NCBI GenBank assembly: GCA_051710585.1
Contig: JBPESP010000001.1
Span: 434,001 to 498,000 of the forward strand
Direction of reading: 5' to 3'
Length of the DNA stretch: 64,000 nt
Source of the DNA: JBPESP01 sp051710585
Lineage (GTDB): Bacteria; Pseudomonadota; Gammaproteobacteria; Enterobacterales; Enterobacteriaceae
Shown: in pieces, positions 1 through 9,010 of the stretch
Numbering within the stretch: the first letter of the stretch is position 1
How the letters are laid out: the number at the start of each line of letters is the position of its first letter
Notes under the pieces: model-generated
Database searches by the model: none
What the model was told of the DNA's origin: nothing
The model's input: only the letters and a program-made list of their open reading frames with translations
Position numbers and translations under genes: made by a program

Positions 1-1794
1 AGTAGTCATATTTAATAATGGATTAGTGATATTCTCTGTTTTGTATCAATCTGGAAACATAGATTATTACTGCCCACTACCAATAATTTTCGCCGATGAT
101 TTTGGCCCCCTTTTTGCTATACGTTCATTAGTTACTGCGGAGAATATATCAGATACGTTATTTTAACGGTTAGTTCAGTTAGGACACTTTTCAATGTGCA
201 AGAAGGCATTGACGTAGTAATAAACTCTATCAAGTATCTTTATATTTTACTGTTTAACAAAATATTTTACTGTTTAACAAAGTAGTCATTCTATCATGTG
301 TGCATCAAGACTACTAGTAGCTCAGCGAAATGGTATTGCAGCGGTGCATTTAAATCTCCTGAGTTTTACGTTCACAAACCGATGTTAAACAGCCTATCTT
401 CCTGCTCTGCATAAAAAACGGTAAAATATTGGATCCAAGAAAACCCGTATAGTCTATGCCGCCAGAGTTGCATATGCCGAGTAGGTATACACTGAGAAAT
501 ACCAGAGCGTTGCGTTAGTGATTTTTGCAATGTGATGGATGAGGAACTATAGGATCTGAAGCATTAGCTAATACTTGATTTAATAAGTTATTAGTGCCCG
601 ATGTAATTTGATTAGTGGACGCCGTGGCCCTGTGCAGTACGAAATCACTGATATGATCTACGCCTAAAAGAGTCTTAAAGAGTATTTTATCTTCCGTCTA
701 AACGGAAATATTATCACAAATAGGCGCGGCATTTTCACTGAAACGGGTCACATTGCGTCTATTAAATTTTAAATATAACAAACACGCTAACTTGGTAGGT
801 GGTGCGCACTACAAGTCGAACTAGGAGAACCCGATGCTGGATTTTAGTCAGAGTTGGAGAGTATTTTCCGATAATTTCCATTACTGTTTTTATGTTGGAG
901 TGTAGAGTTTCTAACCAAGTGCTTAACGAAATGTGGCTTACTAACGTAAAAATTACGGTTCCATTTATGCACATGATGGTGAAGAAGCGGTAAGGGCTAA
1001 AATGGAATAAAAAAGATTCAAACGTGATAATGATACGCAAGATCCCCCCCCTCTTTCAATATGCTGTTTGCCGCATAATTTTTCATTTATTTTAATCCAT
1101 TTATATCAATTTGAACGATATGACTCAGTTTATCCTAGGTATGGATCGAGATCTTAGACTGGTGTCAGCGGTGCTCGATGAGCAGGAATGAGTCATTGTA
1201 AAGAATGTTGTCCGTGTGGTTATCTAACCCGCAAAAAAAACGGGATAAAAAATATTAGAATATTTTGGTAGAGGAGGGCTCATTTAATTATAAAGACTTT
1301 ACCATTTAGCTTATGAAGTAGATCATTGATAGTCTACCATGCAATCCGGATATTGTTTTGTGAGAACCTAGCTAAGTTTGCTAAAAATAACCTCTGCGTA
1401 CACTCATGGTAATTTTGTGCTTTAAACTTTAAATATAGAATGAAAAATAATAGGCGGTAGTATTATTTTAATATCGATTCTATCATTTTATTTGGTATAA
1501 ATTAACTACAAAAGCTAATATTGAAGATGGGAAAAGAAACTATACATAGTAATTCTATCATGACGGGGATATTGTAATCATTACTAAATCATAAATATAA
1601 TAATAACCATAGTTACCGATAAACCTCTGGTACATTACTCAGATTTACTCTAATATTAAGAAATCTATTGTTTCCAGTAATTCCTCTCAGGGAAATAATA
1701 TAAAATAACTTAGCAGTTTTAAAATGTAGATGCTATGGGATGGAGTTTGAATCGTTATATCGGAAAGCGCTGAGATATGATAGAATTTAACTAC
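1..1794. other. Gene-poor decayed stretch, unassigned
   Basis: No intact gene is recognised. The DNA is AT-rich with stops in all frames. Two short coding-like stretches are visible on the plus strand: about 55-165 (frame reading YYCPLPIIFADDFGPLFAIR) and about 800-1010, which ends in a frame reading YGSIYAHDGEEAVRAKME. I could not place either in a family, so they are probably worn pseudogenes. The stretch also holds an exact tandem duplication (242-281) and a nine-C run at 1044-1052. Confidence 0.5.
242..281. repeat. Exact 20-bp tandem duplication
   Basis: A 20-base unit beginning ATATTTTACTG and ending TTTAACAAA occurs twice, head to tail, without mismatch. It lies in non-coding DNA. It looks like a recent replication-slippage duplication. 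Confidence 0.9.
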
Positions 1795-2877
1795 TTAAAC
1801 TGTTTTTTCTGAATTATTTTTTTCCGGCAGCGGAACTTCTTGCATCCAGGCGAAGATCAGCCGCCAGGAAATCGCTAGCACTACTGGTCCGATAAAGAGG
1901 CCTATCATTCCGAAAGCTAATAAACTGCCCAATACGCCGCAAAATACTAGCAGCATCGGTAAATCAGTCCCTATATGTATGAATATAGGGCGCAGAACGT
2001 TATCCAGGATTGCAACAACACAGCTCCATACAGTAATACTGTCCCCAGGTGCTATCGCCACTCCAATAAAGCCAGATCATGGCTGGGATTAGCACTGGCA
2101 ATGGGCCTAATTGAGCAATACATAACACGAACATGGTAAAGGTAAGAACGGTTGCCAGTGGAATTCCTGTAATCACCAAACCAATGCCGCCCAGAACAGA
2201 CTGGATAATAGCAGTTAGCACAACTCCCAGCGCGACCGCCCGGATGGCCTGCACTGCCAGCAAAACTGACGCCTCGCCGCATTCTGCACCGAGGCGTATG
2301 GCGAAATGTCGCACTGCTATCCCTATTCGCTCGCCGCGTAGATACAACAAGACACTGAACAAAATCATTAATACACAGTTCAGTAGTAGATTATTTAAAT
2401 TGGCTATTTGCTCTAATACCAAGCTTGTGGCTTTACCGATATAAGGTTGTATTTTTCTCATTAACGGTGAGCTATCACCAGAAATTAGCGATAACCAGGC
2501 ATTGTAAAGTTTACGATCAACTATTAGTATATCATCCAACCAGGTAAGGGTAGGCGGGATTAGCCGATCCAGCTGTGTAGCCCAAGCAACCAGCGGGGTG
2601 CTATTATCTACAATTCTACTCACTAGAATGGACACTGGGAGCACAAACAGTAATAATAGGAGTAACGTCATAACTACCACTGCCAATGAACGCTGTCCCC
2701 AGAGTAAATTCTGGACCCTTATCAGTAAGGGCCATGTCGCTATTACCACCATTGATGCCCATGAAAAGCTGAGAATAAAGGGTTGTACTACCAAAAGCAG
2801 GCAAGGGTCATTAGTGCAATAAACGTTATGTTAAATAACATTCTAGGTAAATCGTGAAGCGGGTATGAAGAAGCCAT
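1795..2877 (-). pseudogene. ydiK: ydiK, AI-2E-family transporter, frameshifted
   Basis: This is the remnant of a YdiK-like inner-membrane protein of the AI-2E exporter family, a multi-TM family whose substrate is not firmly known for YdiK. Three pieces line up in order with E. coli YdiK. The N-terminus (2877 to about 2790) starts at an ATG with an AGGAG ribosome site and ends ...TLACFW. The long middle part (2794-2000) reads VVQPFILSFSW to WLYWSGDSTWG. The C-terminus (2061-1795) reads ITVWSCVVAILDNVLRP to VPLPEKNNSEKTV. One base is missing at the first junction (after TGC TTT TGG) and there is a second frameshift near 2045. Otherwise it is nearly full length, so inactivation looks recent. It is divergent from the ydiJ pseudogene. 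Confidence 0.9.
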
Positions 2878-2988
2878 TAAACACTTTTCTCCTAAAACAA
2901 AAGATAGGTTGCTCGTGACATGACAATGGCTAATGTAGGCGAGTAACATAATAATGAGGTATATCGTCATTTTTTTTGACAGGGGCGA

Positions 2989-3151
2989 ATGAAAACTTTC
3001 ATTGAGTTATTCATGCTACCCCATGATACCGTGGGGGGTTATTTACTAGAAATAGATAAAAATATGATAGCCTAGTGAGGTTCAGCTACTGTTATTCAGG
3101 ATATGTATCGCCCTGATGAAGAGTTAACACAACAGATTCATTATCCCTAGT
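2989..3151 (+). pseudogene. Short coding-like fragment, unassigned
   Basis: From an ATG at about 2989 a single frame reads MKTFIELFMLPHDTVGG..., hits two adjacent stops (tag tga, about 3074-3079) and then continues in the same frame as GSATVIQDMYRPDEELTQQI to a stop. Staying in frame on both sides of the stops suggests a decayed short gene. It sits between ydiK and ydiJ and overlaps the expected start of ydiJ. I do not recognise the family. Confidence 0.3.
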
Positions 3152-5430
3152 TTCAAAAAAAAATCCAAGATCTCAGCATTGATTGAATTCCTAGTTAGGC
3201 AAAACTAAAAAAGGATTTAACGGCAAGAGTGAAACTATCTATGCTAACAACCTGATCATGTTGATAGATAGCAGCGCCTATCAATTTTTTTCCCGATGAG
3301 GTAATTTCCTCGTTCTAGTGATGATATCGCGGTTATTGGCTGGCTAGTGTGCCTTTACAATCTTCCAGATATACTCCATTTTACCTCCTGCAGCGGCATA
3401 TTAAGATAAACGGGTAATCTTCAATCTTGGTTTGATAATGAATAATATATATTCTGCTGTATGACTGCATTTTTGAAGTTAAGATGGAATAAGGCTTGAT
3501 GCAAGTGTAAGCAGACATTATCAAAGATCAATTAAACTAGGAATGTTAGCTAGCTAAGCTATTTTTTCTCACCTTGGCTTTCAATCATTAATTGTGCCAC
3601 TCTGGGCGGTATGATTAACACTGACGCCTTGGGATAGGGTTCTCTTTTGTACAGGGCAAAACTTCAAATCATGTCTTAAGGGGTTGTAGGCTAATATTTT
3701 CGGTGGTGAACGATTCAAAATCAAGATGATACCAATATTAGTGGGGCAGGTGCTGTCAAAATAGTCCGGTTACAATGGCGATATTTACCGCTCTATGGTA
3801 GAGTGGTTCCTGCAAGAGTATAGTCTTTATCGTAGCAAAATTTCCCGATTTTAATCGATTTTTAATCGACTTTAATTTGCGTTATCTCTTTAGTGATGAT
3901 TTACAAACCCACACTTTAATGTGTATTTCACCGGCTCCAATGATATGCTTGTATTTACCACAAAGATGTCGTTGAGTATTATACTTCTGCCGAAGATGTG
4001 CTATTTAATCATTGCAAAGTATGACTCTTTTAAATCTGAGCGTTTTTAATACATTATTTATTACTAGAATCCAATATGCTTTCAGTGAAACCGTCTATTT
4101 TATGGTGCTGAATTTGGTGCTGGAGGAGATTTATCTGGGATTCACTGTACGAGCTGAATAAAGACACTCCCGATTGGATGATGCACAGTGGAGTGGGTGT
4201 GAACATTATGAAAATTACTGATAGATGATGCTGTCCTTAATAAACAGTCAATTTAAGATATTGTGCACTGGGCTTAATAGTTTAATGGTAGACAGCGCAA
4301 GGGTTATGGTTTATCGGTTATCAGTGTGCAACCAGGTGTAAATCAAGACGTATTTACGCTATACAGAAAAGCAGTAAAAGCTTGCTCAGAAATAGTAAAG
4401 GTTCTAGAAGATTTATTTTATTTATCAAAATACTTCCGGTTAATTCCAGCATTTAATAAATTATATCGCTGAATTTAAGGTGCTATATGATAGATATTTA
4501 TTAGTTTAGCTACAGTATCTTCAGCTACGTAGATACTGGTGTTCTACGTACAGTATACCCTGCGCTCTGGATATATATAATCCGATCTAGAAAGTCCTGA
4601 TAAAATAACAACTATCCGATCATATCGTAGCGGTGACTATTAAATATGGCGGGTTTACCGTATAGGATGAAGACAGTAAGAGGTTTTGCGCTGGATATAG
4701 TTCGATATTTTTTTTGCAAGGTGCTGTATGTATAAAGGATAATACCATATCGAAATAGTCTTCGATTCCGATATTCGCTTGAATCTCTGTGAAATATACC
4801 TTCTATTGATGAAGATACACTACTGTTCAGAGTTGATGTAGTTAAACGTGGCACCTTCAATCGTAAAATCTCTGTGACGGCGTGCCTTTGTATTACTGAG
4901 CGTAACGAAATACAACAAAAGTTGTTTATGCTTTAACTGTGAAAGTATAAAGGTTTGACACTTCTGCCGATGAGATCACTGCCAATTTCATCCCTTCATC
5001 GAAAGAACGGAGATTCTAGTTCGTGAACAGGTATGGCAGATGTTGTGGCAGGATGTCGATTTGCTACAGCTAGAGCAGGCGTTATTGTCTAAGTCATTAA
5101 TAGTGAGCACGTACAGTGCAGATCGTATTGTTTTTACTACAAGGTAAAAACATGATGTCTAACTGCTTGGTTTGTAAAACGTACTCATAGCAGTACTCGA
5201 TTAAAATTAATATACCAAAATTCAGTGTGCGCTTTTGCAGTTTTACTATAAAAGCCGGTATTTGCATCTAGTGTAAGATTATCTAGCGGCTAGCGTAGAG
5301 GGATGATATACATTTCTCATATCTCTGATCCTAGAAGGTTCGTTTTTTCTGAAATGATTTGTTGTGGTACGTATATTAAGCGAATAAGCGTTGGAGATTT
5401 ATGGATCTGCCGCTGCTATTGCAGCGGGGC
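3140..5430 (+). pseudogene. ydiJ: ydiJ, FAD/Fe-S D-2-hydroxyglutarate dehydrogenase, heavily decayed
   Basis: YdiJ is a large (about 1018 aa) FAD-linked oxidase with a C-terminal Fe-S/cysteine-rich half that oxidises D-2-hydroxyglutarate. Scattered matches occur in the right order over several frames. They are: GFNGKSETIYANNLIMLIDS (about 3213-3275), ATLGGMINTDALG (about 3590-3630), KYDSF (about 4018), VDVVKRGTFNRKISV (about 4830-4880), LVREQ..QDVDLLQLEQALL (about 5020-5085), the cluster-type motif CLVCK (about 5161) and MDLPLL (about 5402). The expected ATG appears to be ATT at 3140. There are many stops and frameshifts, and the last quarter was not found. It is clearly non-functional and much older decay than its divergent neighbour ydiK. 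Confidence 0.85.
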
Positions 5431-6349
5431 TGATTTCTTAACACACCCGCAAGGTGCGTTATAAGCGCTGAAGTGTCAATGCCAGCTAAATAGCGCTAAC
5501 TCTATATACTACCCGTTCATTTTTTTAACTCTTAAGTTTAACGACAGTTAGTTAAGCGGAATTTTTTTAAAGTACATCTTACAGATTTTAGACTTGTCAT
5601 AAGATAGGCAGAAAATGTTTTTAAGCTAAATTAAAGTCTTAAATGATTATACTTTAAGTATATTTAAAGGTTGTTTAAATGCTTTATAGAATTCATGAAT
5701 TCTATATGAATAGGATTAAAAATCCTAGTAAATTTTAAAATAATGTAATGATAAAAAATAATGGATTAATCTTTATTTATATCGCTCTACTTTTTATTTT
5801 AATTTAAGTTTTGTATATCGTTCGCCACACATTTTCAGATAGCGTTATTTTAATGTCATCCAAGGAGTATCAGACATTCTTTTCTTCTTTTAATAAGAGT
5901 TGGATGGAAGCTATCTGAATCATCTTTACATTCTGATAACATTAATATAATGCTTGCCCCAAGTCCAAAATAGGATGGATTATTTAATCCCTCTAAGTCT
6001 TTTTATTTAAAGATTAAAATCATATCCCAAGTAATTTTTAAAGGGTTTGCCATGAGGCATTCATGAGGCATTTTTTGTTAATCGATCGAACCTTTTAGCT
6101 AAAGCTATTTCAAAGTTCATGATGAAGTAAAGGTAGATCAGCTTAGGCTAACGTGTTCTTTAATATGCAATATCCTGCTCACTGTAAAAGGTGGTGTATA
6201 ACACCTCTAGTTAACGAGGTATACAACCTTTAGAAAGATAACCTTATTTAATTGTAGTCATATAATGGCGTTTTATTGTCTATAATTTCTTTAAGGTAAA
6301 TAATAAAATTTATTGATCTATTTATATCAAAATTAGTTAATGAAAGTGG
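5431..6349. other. AT-rich intergenic stretch without recognisable gene
   Basis: Presumably the eroded 3' part of ydiJ and spacer. It contains a perfect 22-bp palindrome (5685-5706) and an 11-bp tandem duplication, CATGAGGCATT twice (6051-6072). Nothing else is supported. Confidence 0.5.
5685..5706. repeat. Perfect 22-bp palindrome
   Basis: The two 11-bp arms meet without a spacer. The core is GAATTCATGAATTC. It lies in empty DNA and has no T-run that would make it an obvious terminator. Confidence 0.85.
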
Positions 6350-6890
6350 CGTATCCTTATGGTTGGCTGTAGCCTGCTCTGTGAGTAGTAAACACTAGTG
6401 CTATTTCTCCTAGCAAGCGGCAGATGATTGATAGACTCTTTTGAAGGAGGAGTATGGTTATAAACTACAGTCATGAATACAGCACACTACTAAAAGTTAA
6501 TGTTAAATTGATAACGTGGTCACTTATTCTATAAGGTTCTTTTAGCTTAGAGAAAACGATCTTGAATACTTGATGCTGAGTAATTACATAAAATATATAG
6601 TTAGAAGAGAAACGCGTAGTCTAGTGTGGCTAGATTAAACTACTGGCAACCAGTAGTTTAAAAGGGAGCTAATAAGCTAGACGTCAGCCAGTACAGATGG
6701 TTTACGATGTCCTCATTCTTAAATAAGGGAATTCTTCTCTAGATGAATGATATTTATCTCTGCACTGCATTCCAGCATGGCAATGCTGCCTCATTGGTAC
6801 CGATCTTCAGAGTGAAGAGTGTTGGAAGTGCTTGAAAAGCGTCGTATTAAAATGGCTGAAACATTCTTCATAATAGTGATACTGGTTACT
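6350..6890 (+). mobile_element. Degenerate IS3-family transposase remnant (copy 1)
   Basis: Fragments in several frames align both with the second copy (about 16040-16590) and with IS3-family OrfB. YSHEYSTLLKVNVKLI (about 6465) pairs with YRHDEHRALPKVKGKFMIL of copy 2 and corresponds to the HPALP...RQF linker before the catalytic domain. QMVYDV (about 6696) matches the QVWCGDV entry of the integrase core. RVKSVGSA (about 6812) matches ARKPVGWA. Stops and indels are frequent, so it is dead. IS ends and target-site duplications were not identified. Boundaries are approximate. Confidence 0.5.
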
Positions 6891-8046
6891 TTAATCGTTA
6901 TTAAAGAGTATTTCGCCTAATTTATACCCAGCTTTTTTTTAATTCAAAAAAAACGGTGTGCATTGCTGTACTATACTTTTTTAGCTCCGTTACAGTGAAC
7001 AGGCTCTTAATATGATTCAGGATCGTAACATCTGCTCTTTGTATCACCACGTTTATATATGCGGTGACTTTTGATAATTAATCAGCTTTGTTTTATTATA
7101 AGTCTGCATACGAGATAGAGACTAATTTAGAAGCTTCTCTGGGTTGTCATGCTAGCGATACTTCTCAATGTCAGTTATACTATAGCTGATATTGATGTAG
7201 TTCATGAAATTGATTATTTAATATCATTCTTTTATCGCCTATCCTATCAAGATCATTTTGCTAGTATTTGACTGTTGCTATGAGATCTAACCATGCGGAT
7301 GGTATGTGGCTATAGAATAATGCACTTTGAGTTTATCGATTAACAAGAACTGTTAAAAAAGGAATTTAATATTAAAGAATAGTGAAGATTTTAAATATTT
7401 TGATGATGCGTTGTATTTTCTCTTTTCTGAGCTTACGTATTTCGATTTTTACGGGTTAGAAGAAAGGTTTTTAGTGGTTCCTTCTTATTTATTATAAGAA
7501 GCTGTTTTATCAGTTAATTTATTGTAGAAAGGTTAATATTCATAGTTTTTTGTTTGCATGGTGTTTGATTTACTTGATAATCATTTAAGTGGATTTATGT
7601 TTGGATTTATTTTTTCATTTTTCAGGTAGTTAAATTATATGTGCTACTCTTGATATTTATCTGGCGTGATTTTTTTATGTTTAAGCGTGTAACCATTTAA
7701 TTTTATTAATAAAATTAAATGGTTACACGGAATTTATGATGCTTTATAAAAAAATAAAGCAGTAACATAGACAGATGGATAAAACCTCTTTATTCCAAAA
7801 AAAACCAGAGGGACGTCTTCAATAGATATTATGACTATGTATTTGTAGCGGTTTTCTCGACAAAACATATCTGACCCTTCTTTACTTAGGTGTAGAAAGT
7901 ATTTCACAGAAGTGAATAATATTTCATAGCGTAAAACGATTATGATGGAAAAGACCTAATTCAGTATAAATGCAAATATAGGACTTTTATGAAAGTGCAA
8001 AATTTGATGATTTAGGCAAAACCATGATGGACAGAAAGTGAATACT
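6891..8046. other. AT-rich region upstream of the pdh locus
   Basis: No gene is recognised. The only striking structure is a perfect long palindrome at 7686-7729. The rest is long T-rich and A-rich sequence with dense stops. In E. coli aroP and ampE lie upstream of pdhR, but I found no trace of them here. Confidence 0.5.
7686..7729. repeat. Perfect 44-bp palindrome
   Basis: Arms of 22 bp beginning CGTGTAACCATTTAATTTTA are exact reverse complements with no spacer. It lies about 320 bp upstream of the pdhR promoter. There is no T-run beyond the foot of the stem, so a simple intrinsic terminator is not the obvious reading. Confidence 0.9.
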
Positions 8047-8075
8047 TTGTTACTTTAATAGCGTGTAAATATAAT
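8047..8075 (+). promoter_or_regulatory. Sigma-70-type promoter of the pdh operon
   Basis: A -35 box TTGTTA (8047-8052) and a perfect -10 box TATAAT (8070-8075) are separated by 17 bp. They lie just upstream of the pdhR remnant and overlap the PdhR-type operator, the same arrangement as the E. coli pdh promoter. It is probably the promoter for aceE-aceF (and lpd by read-through). Confidence 0.7.
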
Positions 8076-8088
8076 TGGTGTGACCATT
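8074..8088 (+). promoter_or_regulatory. PdhR-type operator, nearly consensus
   Basis: ATTGGTGTGACCATT matches the PdhR box ATTGGT-N3-ACCAAT at 11 of 12 defined positions. It overlaps the -10 box, which is where PdhR represses in E. coli until pyruvate releases it. The cognate repressor gene immediately downstream is broken, so the site may no longer be read unless a related GntR-type regulator binds it. Confidence 0.75.
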
Positions 8089-8120
8089 TTAATTCACGCC
8101 ATTCGCTGAGAAGAGAAGAG

Positions 8121-8881
8121 ACGGCCTGCAGTAATATTCGCCAAATAAAATTATCCAATGTTATAGAACAAAAGTTAGAATGTTTTATTCTGGATGGAAC
8201 GGCAGCGTCCTGATGAAAAACTACCGAGCATGAACTAGCCAAACAATTTAATGTATCCCGCCCCTCTCTGCGGGAAACCATCCAGCGATTGAAAGCCAAA
8301 GGCCTACTGTTACTGCGGTGAGGTGGTGTAATATTTGTACAAAATAGTTTATGAAAGTCTCAGTGATCCGTTGACTGAACTGTTATCGGAGTATTCTGAA
8401 TCGCAATACGATCTATTGGAAACTCCCGTCACGCCCTTGAAGAAATTTCTACCTATTATGTGACGTTGTGTAGTATCAAGCAGGATTTCGAGCATATCCG
8501 TAAATGCCATCAGATAATTCAGGTAGCGTAGAGCAGCGGCGATCTCGACGTAAAAGCTGATGCTGCCATGAATTATCAAATTGCCGTTACTGAAATCGCG
8601 CATAATCCAATTTTATTCTACTTAGTGTGCTTTGTATGGGGCCAATGTTGTAAAATAGTGTGCGTCAGAATTTTGAATTACTCTACTCGCGTCAGGAAAT
8701 GCTAGCGTAGATGAGCAGCTACCGTGATGGAATTCACGGTGATAGTTACGCGCAACCCAGAAAAGCATTTGAAGCCTCGGATCGTCATTTAGGATTTGTT
8801 GAAGAAACTTTGCTGGATCTTGACCAGGAACATAACCGGCGGGAACGATTGCTTTGACGTTTCCAGCAACGCAAGGATTAA
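8121..8881 (+). pseudogene. pdhR: pdhR, pyruvate dehydrogenase repressor, inactivated
   Basis: PdhR is the GntR-family pyruvate-sensing repressor of the pdh operon (254 aa in E. coli). The whole gene is traceable. S-N-I-R-Q-I-K-L-S-N-V-I-E-Q aligns with the N-terminus, AKQFNVSRPSLRETIQRL with the helix-turn-helix (about 8235-8295), DPLTELLSEYSESQYDLLE with the start of the effector domain, and the end reads RFQQRKD before the stop at 8879-8881. The codon at the expected start (8121-8123) is ACG instead of ATG, preceded by an AGAGAAGAG ribosome site. There are frameshifts around the winged helix and further in-frame stops. No function is expected. Confidence 0.92.
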
Positions 8882-8899
8882 ACTTCTAGAAAATAGTAT

Positions 8900-8926
8900 C
8901 CACCATAGAAGTAAAACCTATGGTGG
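8900..8926. repeat. Small inverted repeat between pdhR and aceE
   Basis: CCACCATA (8900-8907) pairs with TATGGTGG (8919-8926) around an 11-base loop in the 129-bp pdhR-aceE gap. No T-run follows. It could be an mRNA processing or stability hairpin in the 5' leader of aceE. Confidence 0.4.
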
Positions 8927-9010
8927 GCCATCTTCATATGTTCTGATGAGCGGAGTATTGAAAGATAAGCTCTAACTAAACTAACATTAAAGTAGATAAG
9001 GAATACGACC

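Noticed and set aside
2133..2444. Plus-strand open frame of 103 codons
   Set aside because: Antisense to the ydiK pseudogene, with no recognisable domain.
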